Source: Polyangiaceae bacterium
GTDB taxonomy: Bacteria > Myxococcota_A > Polyangia > Polyangiales > Polyangiaceae
Length of the DNA stretch: 64,000 nt
Direction of reading: 5' to 3'
Assembly: GCA_015075635.1 (NCBI GenBank)
Contig: JABTUA010000003.1
Location: 2,468,624-2,532,623 of the forward strand
Below, piece after piece: positions 49,682 to 59,098 of the stretch. The notes below the pieces were generated by a model, which searched no databases, was not told where the DNA came from, and saw nothing but the letters and a program-made list of their open reading frames with translations. A program made the position numbers and the translations under genes. Within the stretch, counting starts at the first letter, position 1. Every line of letters starts with the position of its first letter.

Positions 49682-50092
49682 GTGTTCCCCTACGAGCGCG
49701 TGGTCAGGTTTCACGAGGTCGATCCCGCGGGGCTGCTCTTCTTCCCGCACTTTCTGACCTATGCCCACGAGGCCATGGAGCGTCTGTTCGACCCCCTCGA
49801 GGGCGGGTACTCCCGGCTGGTGACCGAGCGCCGCATCGGGCTGCCGGCGGTGGCCGTCCACTCGGACTTCCGGGCTCCCTTGCGCTACGGCGACACTGCC
49901 GTGGTGGAGACCAGCGTCGCTCGGCTCGGCAACCGCAGCATGACGCTGCGCTACCAGTTCGTGCGCGCGAGCGATCGGGTGCTCACCGCCGAGGTGCGCC
50001 ACACCGTGGTCACCACCGATCTGGCCTTGCTCCAGAGCTGCCCCATGCCCGACGACGTACGGCTCGTCGCCCAGGCGCACCTGGAGACGTGA
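49682..50092 (+). CDS. Hotdog-fold acyl-CoA thioesterase (YbgC/4HBT-like)
   Basis: The chosen GTG gives 136 residues, the usual size; in-frame starts at 49586, 49616 and 49667 would add unrelated residues, and the first would overlap the divergent gene. FPYERVVRFHEVDPAGLLFFPHFLTYAHEAME is covered by the YbgC-type signature, with the catalytic Asp in VDPAG followed by FF/FPH. YGDTAVVETSVARLGNRSM and FVRASDRVLTAEVRHTVV are the following strands. It hydrolyses short or aromatic acyl-CoA thioesters. There is no pal-tol operon beside it, so a Tol-Pal link is not implied. Confidence 0.88.
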   Translation: MFPYERVVRFHEVDPAGLLFFPHFLTYAHEAMERLFDPLEGGYSRLVTERRIGLPAVAVHSDFRAPLRYGDTAVVETSVARLGNRSMTLRYQFVRASDRVLTAEVRHTVVTTDLALLQSCPMPDDVRLVAQAHLET

Positions 50093-50094
50093 GC

Positions 50095-50802
50095 TCAGCG
50101 CGGAGCTCTGGCCATCTGAGCCAGCGACCGTCGGACCCAGCCGCCGTGATGGCCAGCACCCGCGACGACGGGGTCCGCGTCCGCCGCGAGCAACACCAGC
50201 GCTCGAACGCGGAGGCGAGCGTGCTCGCGCGCCGCACCAGGTTCTCCGTCCAGCAACGCGAGCACCCGGCGCCAGGCCACCAGCGCAGCGGGCCAAGCGC
50301 GGCGGGCGACGTACCACTCGGCGAGCAGCTCCAGGCGCTCGCGTGAGGGCTCGATCTCCACCGAGGCTTCGAGATCACGAAATGCGTCGCGGTCATGGCC
50401 CAGGCTCTTGGCCACGCGCGCGCGACCGTACAGCGCCTCGGCGCGCACGCTCGGCAGGCGCGAAGCGGCGTCGTAGACGCGCGCGGCCTCCGCCAGATCA
50501 CCGGTTTGCTCCCGCAGCTTGCCCAGCGCCAGGTACGCCTCACCGAAGCTCGGGTCGAAGCGCGTCGCCTCGTAGAGGTCCGCCAGGGCCTGGGCGGTGT
50601 CTCCGCGCCCGCCGTGCTCGAGCGCCCGGCGCAGGCGCTCCCTGGCGGCGCTCCTGCCCCAGGGCTCGCGGGCGGGAGGCTTCGCCTTCTCGACCGCGGC
50701 CGGCCTGGGCTCGGGCGCAACCGTTTCCGGGAAGCGCGCAGTGGGCGCGGCCAATGCCGGCCCGGTGACGAGCAGCAGGGCCGACAGAACCGGGGCGCGC
50801 AC
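50095..50802 (-). CDS. Exported TPR protein
   Basis: From a GTG at 50802 the protein has 235 residues with a signal peptide (MRAPVLSALLLVTGPALAAP) and a Pro-rich stretch to about residue 55. Three to four TPR units follow: ERLRRALEHGGRGDTAQALADLYEATRFDP, FGEAYLALGKLREQTGDLAEAARVYDAA and ERLELLAEWYVARRAWPAALVAW give the TPR-like A-helix and B-helix patterns. It is a periplasmic protein-binding module. TATCTT ends 7 nt before the start. The stop is 2 bp from the convergent thioesterase stop. Confidence 0.84.
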   Translation of the reverse strand: MRAPVLSALLLVTGPALAAPTARFPETVAPEPRPAAVEKAKPPAREPWGRSAARERLRRALEHGGRGDTAQALADLYEATRFDPSFGEAYLALGKLREQTGDLAEAARVYDAASRLPSVRAEALYGRARVAKSLGHDRDAFRDLEASVEIEPSRERLELLAEWYVARRAWPAALVAWRRVLALLDGEPGAAREHARLRVRALVLLAADADPVVAGAGHHGGWVRRSLAQMARAPR

Positions 50803-50809
50803 GCCGCAG

Positions 50810-50815
50810 AAGATA
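50810..50815 (-). promoter_or_regulatory. Predicted -10 element (TATCTT), leaderless spacing
   Basis: On the minus strand GCTATCTT ends 7 nt before the GTG of the exported TPR protein. No Shine-Dalgarno sequence is present. Confidence 0.5.
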
Positions 50816-50907
50816 GCATCCCGGGCTGTGGGTCCACCGCCGCAGGGTGGGTCCCGGGGCCCACGCTGGATCGCGGCTCCCGACCGCCTGCCGAGGGAAA
50901 GCCGGGT

Positions 50908-50947
50908 TATAGCCCGGGCACGCCTGTTGCTGACAGGCGACCGGAGG
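50908..50947 (+). promoter_or_regulatory. Promoter, leader hairpin and ribosome-binding site of the alpha-2-macroglobulin gene
   Basis: TATAGC (50908-50913) is a -10 candidate. CGCCTGT-TGCTG-ACAGGCG (50921-50939) is a perfect 7-bp stem with a 5-nt loop in the leader. GGAGG (50943-50947) precedes the ATG at 50958. The CCTGT...ACAGG core resembles the MarR operator at 29390. Confidence 0.55.
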
Positions 50948-50957
50948 AAGGTTTCGG

Positions 50958-53900
50958 ATGCGAACTGCTCGTTCCAAGCGGCGGCTGCGCCCGCTGTTCG
51001 TCGCGCTCTTGCTGGTGGCGGTCGCGTGCGTCCCCGGCGGGGCCACGATGCCCGTCGTCTCCCCCTCGCGCACGCTGTCGCTCGGCGCCGGCGAGGGCGG
51101 GCGCGCCGAAGATGGTCCGTTCCGGGTCGTGTTCTCCGGGCCCGAAGGCGAAGCCACCATCGGGGCGGAGCTCAGCGTGGTCTTCAGCCGACCGCTCCGG
51201 GCCCTCGACCTGGCGGGCAACGAGGCGCCGCCGCCCATTCAGCTCACGCCGAAGATCGACGGACGCTGGCAGTGGGTCGGCACCCGCGCGCTGGTGTTCG
51301 TGCCTGCCTCCGGGCGCTTGCCCGGCGCCACGCGGATCCGCGTGGAGGTCCCCGCGAGCACGCGCTCCGTGGACGGGCAGAGCTTGGGGCAAGCGCATCG
51401 CTTCGCGCTCACGACCCCTCCGCCGCGACTGGTGCGTTCGACGCCGTCGAGCGGCGCCCGCGGGATGGAGCCCAAGACGACGCTCGAGCTGCGCTTCAAC
51501 CAGCCCATCGACCCCGACGTGCTCGGGCGGGTCAGCACGCTCACCGCGACCAGCGGCGGCAAGTCCCGCACGCTGCCCTTCAGTGTCAAGCGCCCGGACC
51601 CGCAGCAGCCCAAGCGCCTGCTGGTGACGCCCGGGAGCCCGCTGCCGATCCACTCGCAGCTCGCGTTCAGCATCGGCGAGAACCTGGTCGGAGAAGAAGG
51701 GCCGCTGCCCGCCGGGAGCTCCGAGACCGTCAGCTTCGAGACCTATGGGCCGCTGGCGGTGGAGCGCGTGACCTGCAACCGCGACACGCCGAACGCACAC
51801 TGCATGGCCGGCTCGGGCCTGAGCCTGGAGCTGACGAACGCCGTGAAGGTCAAGGATCTGAAGCGCGCCGTGAGCTTGACCCCCGCGGCGGGGGTCGAAT
51901 GGGAGACCTGGCGCGACGACGACTCCGAGACCACCTACTCGAGCCTCTCCGCCAAGCTGCGCCCCGGCGCGACCTACACGCTGCGCGTGAGCGGCGATCT
52001 GACCGATCGGTACGGCCAGCGCATGGGCAAGGCCTACGTCGAGAAGATCGTCGTCGACGACCTGTGGCCCACCGTCGAGATCGGCGTCTCCGGTGACGTG
52101 GTCGAGCCCAAGCTCCTCCGGCCCCTGAGCGTGGGCTCGGTGAACGTGAAGCAATACGAGCTGGTGACCGCCGCGCTCGCGCCTCCTGATCTCCTGGCGC
52201 TGGCGGACGTCGAGCGCCTCGACCAGCGTTTCGCCGCGGTCGGCAAGATCGGCGGCGCGAAGCAGCGCACGGTGCGGCCGAACACGCCGGTGAACGTGCT
52301 CGCCAAGGAGCTGGTGGATCCGGCCGCCGTGCTGCCGGGCGCGCACCGCGGGCCGATGGCCGTAGGCACCCGCTGGGTGGAGCGCGAGGCGAAGAAGGGC
52401 ACGCGGCCCGAGCACGAGCGCATCGGCAGCGACGTGCGCCTGCTCCAGGTCAGCGATCTCGCCATCAGCGCCAAGCTCTCGCGGCACGGCTCGCTGGTCT
52501 GGGTGACGCGGCTCTCCGACGGCGCGCCGGTGGCCGGCGCCAAGGTGGAGCTCCACCGCCGCGGCAGCCCTGCGAAGACCTACGACGCCGACGCCCGCGG
52601 CATCGCGCTGATCCCCGCCGCCGACTACCAGCCGAACTTCTACAAGGACGAGCCGGCCTCGCGCGCCGTGATCGTGGCCAGGAGCGCGGACGACTGGGCG
52701 TTTCGTTACGCCTCGGACCAGCTGGATGCGTGGCGCTTCGGTGTGGCCACGGATCTGTCCGGCGAGCAGAAGAGCTACGGCATGCTGTTCACCGAGCGAG
52801 GGATCTATCGACCTGGCGACGGAGTCCACGTCAAGGGCATCGTGCGCACGGAGGTCCCGACTGGAAACACCATCCCGAAGAGCCTGCCGCTCGAGCTCTC
52901 ACTGCGCTCTCCGGACGGCGAAGAGGTGTCGCGGCAGAAGGTCGGCGCGACCCGGTTCGGCACGTTCCACGCCAGCGTGAAGGTGCCGCGCACCGGCGCG
53001 CTCGGCAGCTGGCAGCTTCGCGTCGAAGGCTTGGGCGAGGACCGGGGCATCAGCGAGTACTTCGAGGTCGCGGAGTACCGGCCGGCGGAGTTCAAGGTCG
53101 GCGCGGAGAGCGACCGACCGGCCTACGTGCGTGGCGACCGCGCGCGCTGGGTCGCCCGCGGCGATTACCTGTTCGGGGCCCCGATGGGCAGCGCCGGCGT
53201 GCGCTACACCATCAGCCGCAGCCGCACGTGGTTCGCCCCGCCGGGCAGCGAGGGCTTCGTCACCGACGGCGCCGAGTACTTCGCCGACGCCGAGGACGCC
53301 GACCGCGGGGCCTCCCAGCTCGCGGACAAGACCGGCAAGCTCGACCCGCAAGGGAAGATCGGCACCGAGGTCGAGCTGAAGATGCCCGGTCAACGCGGGC
53401 CGGAGCTGGTCACGCTGGACGCCGAGGTCACCGACGTCTCGCGCCAGTCGCTCGGCGGCAGCACCAGCGCGGTGGTGCACCCGGGCACGTTCTACGTCGG
53501 CCTGCGCCAACTGGACGATTACTTCGTGAACGCGCCTGGCCAGGTCAGCGCCGGAGTGGTCGCCTTCTCGGAGAAGGGCGACAAGCTCCCGGGCAAGAAG
53601 GTCACGGTCGAGCTCGTGCGCCGCAAGTGGACGCTGGCGCGTCAGGACGTCGGGGGCGGTCGCTATCACTCCGAGTCGAAGCCCGTCGACAGCGTCGCGG
53701 GCAGCTGCTCGGTGCTGACGGCCGCGGCGCCAGTGAGCTGCTCCCTGGAGGTGAAGGAAGGGGGCTATTACCTCCTGCGCGCCCGCGCCACGGACGAGCG
53801 CAAGAACCCGGTCGAAGCGGCCCAGGGCTTCTTCGGCATCGGCGCCGGTGGCGCGACCTGGAGGGACAGCGACCGCATGAACGTCGAGCTGTCGCTGAAC

Positions 53901-56681
53901 AAGAAGGCCTACAAGGTCGGTGACACTGCGCGCGTGCTGGTCAAGTCGCCCTTCCCCGAGGCCGAGGCGCTGGTCACCGTGGAACGGGCCGGCGTCTACA
54001 AGTCGGAGCGCAAGAAGCTGGTCGGTCCCACGCCCACGGTGGAGGTGCCGATCAGCGACGACCTCCGGCCCAACGCCTTCGTGAGCGTGCACCTGATCCG
54101 CGGCCGCAAGAAGGCGCCGCCCGCCGATCGCGGCAAGCCCGACGTGGGCGCGCCGGTGTACCGAGCCGGCTACGCCGAGCTGGTCATCGACCCGGAGGCG
54201 CGTCGCCTGAAGGTCGAGGTGCGTCCCCGCGAAAAGGAGCTCAAACCCGGCGCCAAGGCCGAGGTCGAGGTGTTCGTGCGCGACGCCGCCGGCAAGCCCA
54301 AGAGCGCCGAGGTGACCCTGTACGCCGTGGACGAGGGTGTGCTCAGCCTGATCGGCTACAAGACTCCGGATCCGCTGCCGGTGTTCACTGCGTCGCGCCC
54401 GCTGCAGGTCGCCACGGTCGAGTCCCGCGACTCGCTGGCCAAGCTCGGCCTGGATCTCGGCGCCGTGCTCGGGCTGGAGAAGGGCCAGGAGGGCGGCGAC
54501 GGCGGCGGCGGACGCACGGCGCGCCGTGACTTCCGCCAGAGCGCCTACTTCAACCCGACCCTGACCACCGACGACAAGGGCTTCGCCAAGGTCGCCTTCC
54601 AGATCCCGGAGAGCCTGACCACCTACCGGCTGATGGCGGTGGCGACGAGCCTCGACGATCGCTACGGCTACGGCGAGTCGCGGGTGGTGACCAGCCGCCG
54701 CTTGATGGCGCGTCCGGCGCTGCCGCGCTTCGTGCGCGCCGGCGATCAGCTCGAGGCCGGCGTCGTGGTCAGCTCGAAGGGCTTCGGCCCCGCGAACGTG
54801 ACGGTGAGCGCTCGGGTCGACGGGCTCGAGCTCGGCGGCGAGTCGCAGCGCATCGTGAAGCTCGAGCGCGATCAGTCGGTGGAGGTCCGCTTCCCGATGC
54901 TGGCGAAGCAGGCCGGTCGCGCGAAGCTCCGCTTCGACGCCAAGGCCGAGGGCGAGCACGACGCCGTCGAGGTCGAACGCGAGGTGCAGGTGCCGACGGT
55001 GATGGAGGCCGTGGCGCTGTACGGCGAGACGGACAAGGCCAGCGGTGAGCAGCTCGGCGATCTGACGGCGATCCGGCGCGACGTCGGCGCGTTGGACCTC
55101 TCGGTTTCGAGCAGCGCGCTGGTCGGTCTCGACGCCGGCGTGGAGCAGCTGATCGAGTACCCCTACGGCTGCACCGAGCAGCTGACCAGCCGGCTCTTGC
55201 CGCTGCTCCCGCTCAGGGAGCTGGCGAAGGACTACAACTTCCCGCTGCCCAAGAACGTCGGCGCGGTCGTCGAGAAGACCGTGGCCGACATCCTGGGGCG
55301 CCAGCGGGGCGACGGCGGCTTCGGCATGTGGCCCGACTCGCCGGAGAGCTCGCCTTGGGTAAGCACCTACGCGCTCTGGGTGCTCCACCAGGCCAAGGCC
55401 CGCGGCGCCGCCGTTCCGCCCCGGGCCCTCGAGCAGGCGCGGGGCTACGTCCGCCGCTACCTGGAGCAAGCGCGCGAGGACGAGCTCTGGCTGGCCAGCG
55501 CTGCCTTCGTCGTGGACGTTCTGGCGGAGGTCGGCGCGCCGGACACCGGCTACATGAGCCGGCTGTACGAGAGCCGCAAGAAGATGCCGCTGTTCGGTCA
55601 GGCGCTCTTGCTCCACGCGCTCGCCGTGTCGAAGCAGAAGCGCGAGATGGTCGACAAGCTGACGAACGAGATCGAAGGTCAGCTGCGCATCGACGCCAAC
55701 ATGGCGTTCGCGAACGAGAATCTGGGCGACGACTACGCCGTGATCATGGATTCGACGGCGCGCACCAGCGCGTTGGTGCTGCGCGCGCTGGTCTCCGTGA
55801 AGTCCGGACACCCGCTGGCGAGCAAGCTCGCCCGGGGTCTGGTCGCCGTGCGCAAGGGCGGAGCGTGGCGCAGCACGCAGGAAGCGGCGTTCGCGCTCCT
55901 GGCCCTGGACCAGTACCGCCGCTCCGAAGAGAAGGTGGTGCCGGACTACGTCGCCAAGATTTGGCTCAGCGGAAACGAGCTCGCGCGAACCCAGATGCGC
56001 GGGCGCTCTCTGGCGGTCGCCGACCACCGCATCCCGACCGGTAAGCTCGGCGCAGGCGGTACGCTGGTGTTCGAGAAGCAAGGCGCCGGCACGCTGTTCT
56101 ACGAAGCACGGCTGAAATACGCACGTCGCACCTTGCCGTCGGCGCCCCTCGATCGCGGGTTCTTCGTTCAGAAGACGCTGCGCAAGGTCACGCCAGACAC
56201 GCTGGCGGACGCGATGCGGAGCGTGCCCGACGCGAGCCTGGGCAAGCTCGGCGGCGGAGATCTGGTGATGGCGGACGTGGTGATCGTGACGCCCAGCCCA
56301 CGGCAGTTCGTCGTGATCGACGACCCGCTGCCGGCAGGGCTCGAGGCAGTGGACGCCAACCTGGCCAACACCGCGGCCTGGCTCAGGGTTCCGCACTCCG
56401 GCGAGGAAGAGGGCTCGGCCGATTGCCACGACTGCGACGACGAGTACGCCGACCGCGTGGCCCACGGCAGCGCCTTCCTGGACAGCTGGTACCGGCGCGA
56501 GCTGCGCGACGATCGAGTGCTGTTCTTCGTCGATCACATGGCGGCGGGTATGTACCACTACCGCTACCTGGCTCGCGCCACGACGCTGGGGAAATTCGTG
56601 GTGCCGCCCACCAAGGCGGAGGAGATGTACACGCCGGAGACCTTCGGGCGCACGGCCGCGTCGCTCCTGGAGGTCAGGTGA
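50958..56681 (+). CDS. Bacterial alpha-2-macroglobulin, lipid-anchored
   Basis: This 1,907-residue protein starts with a lipoprotein signal (LLVAVACVPGG). N-terminal macroglobulin beta-domains run to about residue 1100 (for example TERGIYRPGDGVHVKGIV, a well-conserved segment). A short bait-like stretch lies near 1180 (GLEKGQEGGDGGGGRTARRD). The thioester motif CTEQ at residues 1405-1408 in YPYGCTEQ is intact. An alpha-helical thioester domain (RQRGDGGFGMWPDS) and a C-terminal receptor-like domain follow. Family proteins trap attacking proteases in the periplasm through the thioester. It overlaps the pbpC start by 4 bp, the known yfhM-pbpC arrangement. Confidence 0.96.
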   Translation: MRTARSKRRLRPLFVALLLVAVACVPGGATMPVVSPSRTLSLGAGEGGRAEDGPFRVVFSGPEGEATIGAELSVVFSRPLRALDLAGNEAPPPIQLTPKIDGRWQWVGTRALVFVPASGRLPGATRIRVEVPASTRSVDGQSLGQAHRFALTTPPPRLVRSTPSSGARGMEPKTTLELRFNQPIDPDVLGRVSTLTATSGGKSRTLPFSVKRPDPQQPKRLLVTPGSPLPIHSQLAFSIGENLVGEEGPLPAGSSETVSFETYGPLAVERVTCNRDTPNAHCMAGSGLSLELTNAVKVKDLKRAVSLTPAAGVEWETWRDDDSETTYSSLSAKLRPGATYTLRVSGDLTDRYGQRMGKAYVEKIVVDDLWPTVEIGVSGDVVEPKLLRPLSVGSVNVKQYELVTAALAPPDLLALADVERLDQRFAAVGKIGGAKQRTVRPNTPVNVLAKELVDPAAVLPGAHRGPMAVGTRWVEREAKKGTRPEHERIGSDVRLLQVSDLAISAKLSRHGSLVWVTRLSDGAPVAGAKVELHRRGSPAKTYDADARGIALIPAADYQPNFYKDEPASRAVIVARSADDWAFRYASDQLDAWRFGVATDLSGEQKSYGMLFTERGIYRPGDGVHVKGIVRTEVPTGNTIPKSLPLELSLRSPDGEEVSRQKVGATRFGTFHASVKVPRTGALGSWQLRVEGLGEDRGISEYFEVAEYRPAEFKVGAESDRPAYVRGDRARWVARGDYLFGAPMGSAGVRYTISRSRTWFAPPGSEGFVTDGAEYFADAEDADRGASQLADKTGKLDPQGKIGTEVELKMPGQRGPELVTLDAEVTDVSRQSLGGSTSAVVHPGTFYVGLRQLDDYFVNAPGQVSAGVVAFSEKGDKLPGKKVTVELVRRKWTLARQDVGGGRYHSESKPVDSVAGSCSVLTAAAPVSCSLEVKEGGYYLLRARATDERKNPVEAAQGFFGIGAGGATWRDSDRMNVELSLNKKAYKVGDTARVLVKSPFPEAEALVTVERAGVYKSERKKLVGPTPTVEVPISDDLRPNAFVSVHLIRGRKKAPPADRGKPDVGAPVYRAGYAELVIDPEARRLKVEVRPREKELKPGAKAEVEVFVRDAAGKPKSAEVTLYAVDEGVLSLIGYKTPDPLPVFTASRPLQVATVESRDSLAKLGLDLGAVLGLEKGQEGGDGGGGRTARRDFRQSAYFNPTLTTDDKGFAKVAFQIPESLTTYRLMAVATSLDDRYGYGESRVVTSRRLMARPALPRFVRAGDQLEAGVVVSSKGFGPANVTVSARVDGLELGGESQRIVKLERDQSVEVRFPMLAKQAGRAKLRFDAKAEGEHDAVEVEREVQVPTVMEAVALYGETDKASGEQLGDLTAIRRDVGALDLSVSSSALVGLDAGVEQLIEYPYGCTEQLTSRLLPLLPLRELAKDYNFPLPKNVGAVVEKTVADILGRQRGDGGFGMWPDSPESSPWVSTYALWVLHQAKARGAAVPPRALEQARGYVRRYLEQAREDELWLASAAFVVDVLAEVGAPDTGYMSRLYESRKKMPLFGQALLLHALAVSKQKREMVDKLTNEIEGQLRIDANMAFANENLGDDYAVIMDSTARTSALVLRALVSVKSGHPLASKLARGLVAVRKGGAWRSTQEAAFALLALDQYRRSEEKVVPDYVAKIWLSGNELARTQMRGRSLAVADHRIPTGKLGAGGTLVFEKQGAGTLFYEARLKYARRTLPSAPLDRGFFVQKTLRKVTPDTLADAMRSVPDASLGKLGGGDLVMADVVIVTPSPRQFVVIDDPLPAGLEAVDANLANTAAWLRVPHSGEEEGSADCHDCDDEYADRVAHGSAFLDSWYRRELRDDRVLFFVDHMAAGMYHYRYLARATTLGKFVVPPTKAEEMYTPETFGRTAASLLEVR

Positions 56682-59077
56682 AGCGCCTCTGGCGCTCGCC
56701 GTGGTTCAGGGCGCTCTCGGGCGTCGCGCTGGCGCCCGTCTGCACCCTCTTGGTCGCGGCCTTCCTCGCGCCGCTACCGGCGGGGCTCGGTGAGGGAGCG
56801 AGCGCCGCGCCGAACAGCGTGCGATTCCACGACGCCCACGGGCGCCTCCTCGGCGAGGTGCGCGCCGACGGGGGAGGCCTGTCCGCTCCGGTTACGCTCG
56901 ACGCGCTGCCGCCGCAGGTGCCCCTGGCGCTCTTGGCGGCCGAGGACGCGCGCTTCTACCGGCATCCGGGCATCGATCCGATCGCGATGGCGCGGGCTCT
57001 GGGCCAGGCGCTCTGGCACCGGCGCATCGTGTCCGGCGCGAGCACCATCACGCAGCAGCTGGTCAAGAACGTGACCGGGCGACCGCGCACGCTGGGCGGG
57101 AAGCTCACCGAGATGGCTGTCGCGCTCAAGGTCGAGGCGAAGCTCGACAAGCAGCGCATCCTCCAAGAGTACCTCTCCAGGGTCGAGTTCGGCCCCAACG
57201 TGCGCGGCATCGAGGCGGCGAGCCGACTCTACTTCGACAAGCCGGCGCACAAGCTCAGCCTCGCCGAGGCGGCCGCCCTGGCTGCGCTGCCGCGTGGTCC
57301 GAGCCTGTACGACCCGCGACGCGGTAGCGAGCGCCTCGAGCGCCGCCGCAACCGCGTGCTCGAGCGCATGCTCGACAGCGGCTTCGCGTCGGCGGACGCG
57401 GTCGAGCGCGCGCGCGCCGAGCCCATCGTGCTGCACCGGGGCGCGGCCGAGGGCGGGGCCCCGCACTTCGTGCGGGCGCTGCTCTCGGGGGCGCTCGTGC
57501 CGGAGCTGTCGGGGCAGGAGCTCTCCGAGATCGCGACGACGCTCGACCTCGCCCTGCAACGCGAGGTCGTCGTGCTCACGCGCCAGACCCGCGAGCGTCT
57601 CGCGGCCGTCGACGCCTCAGCCGCGTCGGTGCTGGTCGTCGACAACTCGAGCGGCGACATCTTGGCCTACGTGGGCTCCCCGGACTTCGCCGACAGCCGG
57701 GCCCTGGGGCAGAACGACGGCGTGCGCGCGCGGCGCCAGCCGGGCTCGACGCTGAAGCCGTTCGTCTACGCCGCGGGCATGGACCGACTGGGCCTCGGCG
57801 TCGCGAGCCTTCTGCCCGACGTGGAGCTGCACCTGGCCACGCCGGAAGGCGACTACTCGCCCAGGAACTACGACGGCCGCTACCACGGACCGGTGCGCTT
57901 GCGCGAAGCCCTGGGCAACTCGTACAACGTGCCCGCGGTCTGGGTCGCCCAGGAGGCGGGGCCGGCCCGGGTCCTCGACCTGCTCCGGCGCGTCGGCTTC
58001 TCCTCCCTCGATCGCTCGCCAGAGCACTACGGCGCCGCCATCGCGCTCGGCGACGGCGAGGTCAGCCTGGCGGAGCTGGTGAACGCCTACGCGGCGCTCT
58101 CGCGCGGCGGGCTGGTCCGTCCGCTCAGAGCGGTGAAGCGAGCGCGACTGGCCAGCGGCGCCGAGATCGCGCTGCCGCCGCTCCCGGAGCGACGCGCGCT
58201 GCCCGCCGAGAGCGCGGCGCTGCTCGGGGACGTGCTCTCGGATCCGAACGCCCGAGCAGCGGCGTTCGGGCGAGGAAGCGCGCTCGAGCTCCCGTTCCCC
58301 GTGGCCGTGAAGACCGGGACCTCCAAGGGCTATCGTGACAACTGGGCGGTCGGCTACACCCGCGCGGTGACGGTGGGCGTCTGGGTAGGGAACTTCGACG
58401 GGCGGCCGATGACCGGGTCGAGCGGCGTCACCGGCGCGGCGCCGCTGTTCCGGGACGTGATGCTGGCGGCCATGCGCGAGCGTCAGCCCGAGCCGCTGAT
58501 CGACTCGAGCGGGCTCCGCCAGCTGGAGGTGTGCGCGCTCTCCGGCGACCTGCCCGGCGCGGATTGCCCGCACCGAGTGCGCGAGCGGTTCGCTCCGGGG
58601 CGCGAGCCACGGGAGAGCTGCGCGATGCACGTCTCCGTCCCCATCGACCCAGCCACGGGGTTGCGCGCCGGGCCCGGCTGCAGCGGCTCGAAGCTCGAGC
58701 TCTTCGAGAGCTACCCCGACACCTACCTCGGCTGGGCGAGGGGAGCGGGACGACCGCTCGGGCCGGAGGGCTGGTCACCTCGCTGCCCAGGCGCGCCGGA
58801 CTCGGGCGAGACCCGCCCGCCCAGCATCGCCTACCCGTTCGAGGGCGCGCGCTTCGTGCACGACCCCGGGGTCTCGCCTGCTGCACAAGGCATCCTGCTT
58901 CGAGCTCGCGTCCCCGGTGGCGCTGCGCGCGTGCGCTTCGTGGTGGACGGCAAGCCGGTGGGCTCGAGCGCCGCGCCCCACTCGATCTTCTGGCCGCTCC
59001 ACCTGGGCGAGCACCGCGTGACGGTCGAGACGCCGGACGGGCGGATGAGCAAGCCCGTGCGGTTCGTGGTGGAGTGA
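56678..59077 (+). CDS. pbpC: Penicillin-binding protein 1C
   Basis: From a GTG overlapping the upstream stop (GTGA) the protein has 799 residues. A membrane helix near the N-terminus is followed by the family 51 transglycosylase domain with catalytic E89 in EDARFYRHPGID and STITQQLVKN. The transpeptidase domain has the active serine in STLK (S357-K360), SYN and KTG (K545) motifs. The C-terminal 90 residues form the BiPBP_C-like beta-domain typical of the 1C group. It polymerises peptidoglycan strands; pairing with alpha-2-macroglobulin suggests repair of the wall after attack. All catalytic motifs are intact. Confidence 0.97.
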   Translation: MKRLWRSPWFRALSGVALAPVCTLLVAAFLAPLPAGLGEGASAAPNSVRFHDAHGRLLGEVRADGGGLSAPVTLDALPPQVPLALLAAEDARFYRHPGIDPIAMARALGQALWHRRIVSGASTITQQLVKNVTGRPRTLGGKLTEMAVALKVEAKLDKQRILQEYLSRVEFGPNVRGIEAASRLYFDKPAHKLSLAEAAALAALPRGPSLYDPRRGSERLERRRNRVLERMLDSGFASADAVERARAEPIVLHRGAAEGGAPHFVRALLSGALVPELSGQELSEIATTLDLALQREVVVLTRQTRERLAAVDASAASVLVVDNSSGDILAYVGSPDFADSRALGQNDGVRARRQPGSTLKPFVYAAGMDRLGLGVASLLPDVELHLATPEGDYSPRNYDGRYHGPVRLREALGNSYNVPAVWVAQEAGPARVLDLLRRVGFSSLDRSPEHYGAAIALGDGEVSLAELVNAYAALSRGGLVRPLRAVKRARLASGAEIALPPLPERRALPAESAALLGDVLSDPNARAAAFGRGSALELPFPVAVKTGTSKGYRDNWAVGYTRAVTVGVWVGNFDGRPMTGSSGVTGAAPLFRDVMLAAMRERQPEPLIDSSGLRQLEVCALSGDLPGADCPHRVRERFAPGREPRESCAMHVSVPIDPATGLRAGPGCSGSKLELFESYPDTYLGWARGAGRPLGPEGWSPRCPGAPDSGETRPPSIAYPFEGARFVHDPGVSPAAQGILLRARVPGGAARVRFVVDGKPVGSSAAPHSIFWPLHLGEHRVTVETPDGRMSKPVRFVVE

Positions 59078-59098
59078 CCAAGACTGCCGAAGTCGAGG

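Noticed and set aside
52899..56558. A 1,219-codon frame antisense to the alpha-2-macroglobulin gene
   Set aside because: His/Arg/Leu-rich product without motifs; the sense strand encodes an intact thioester protein.
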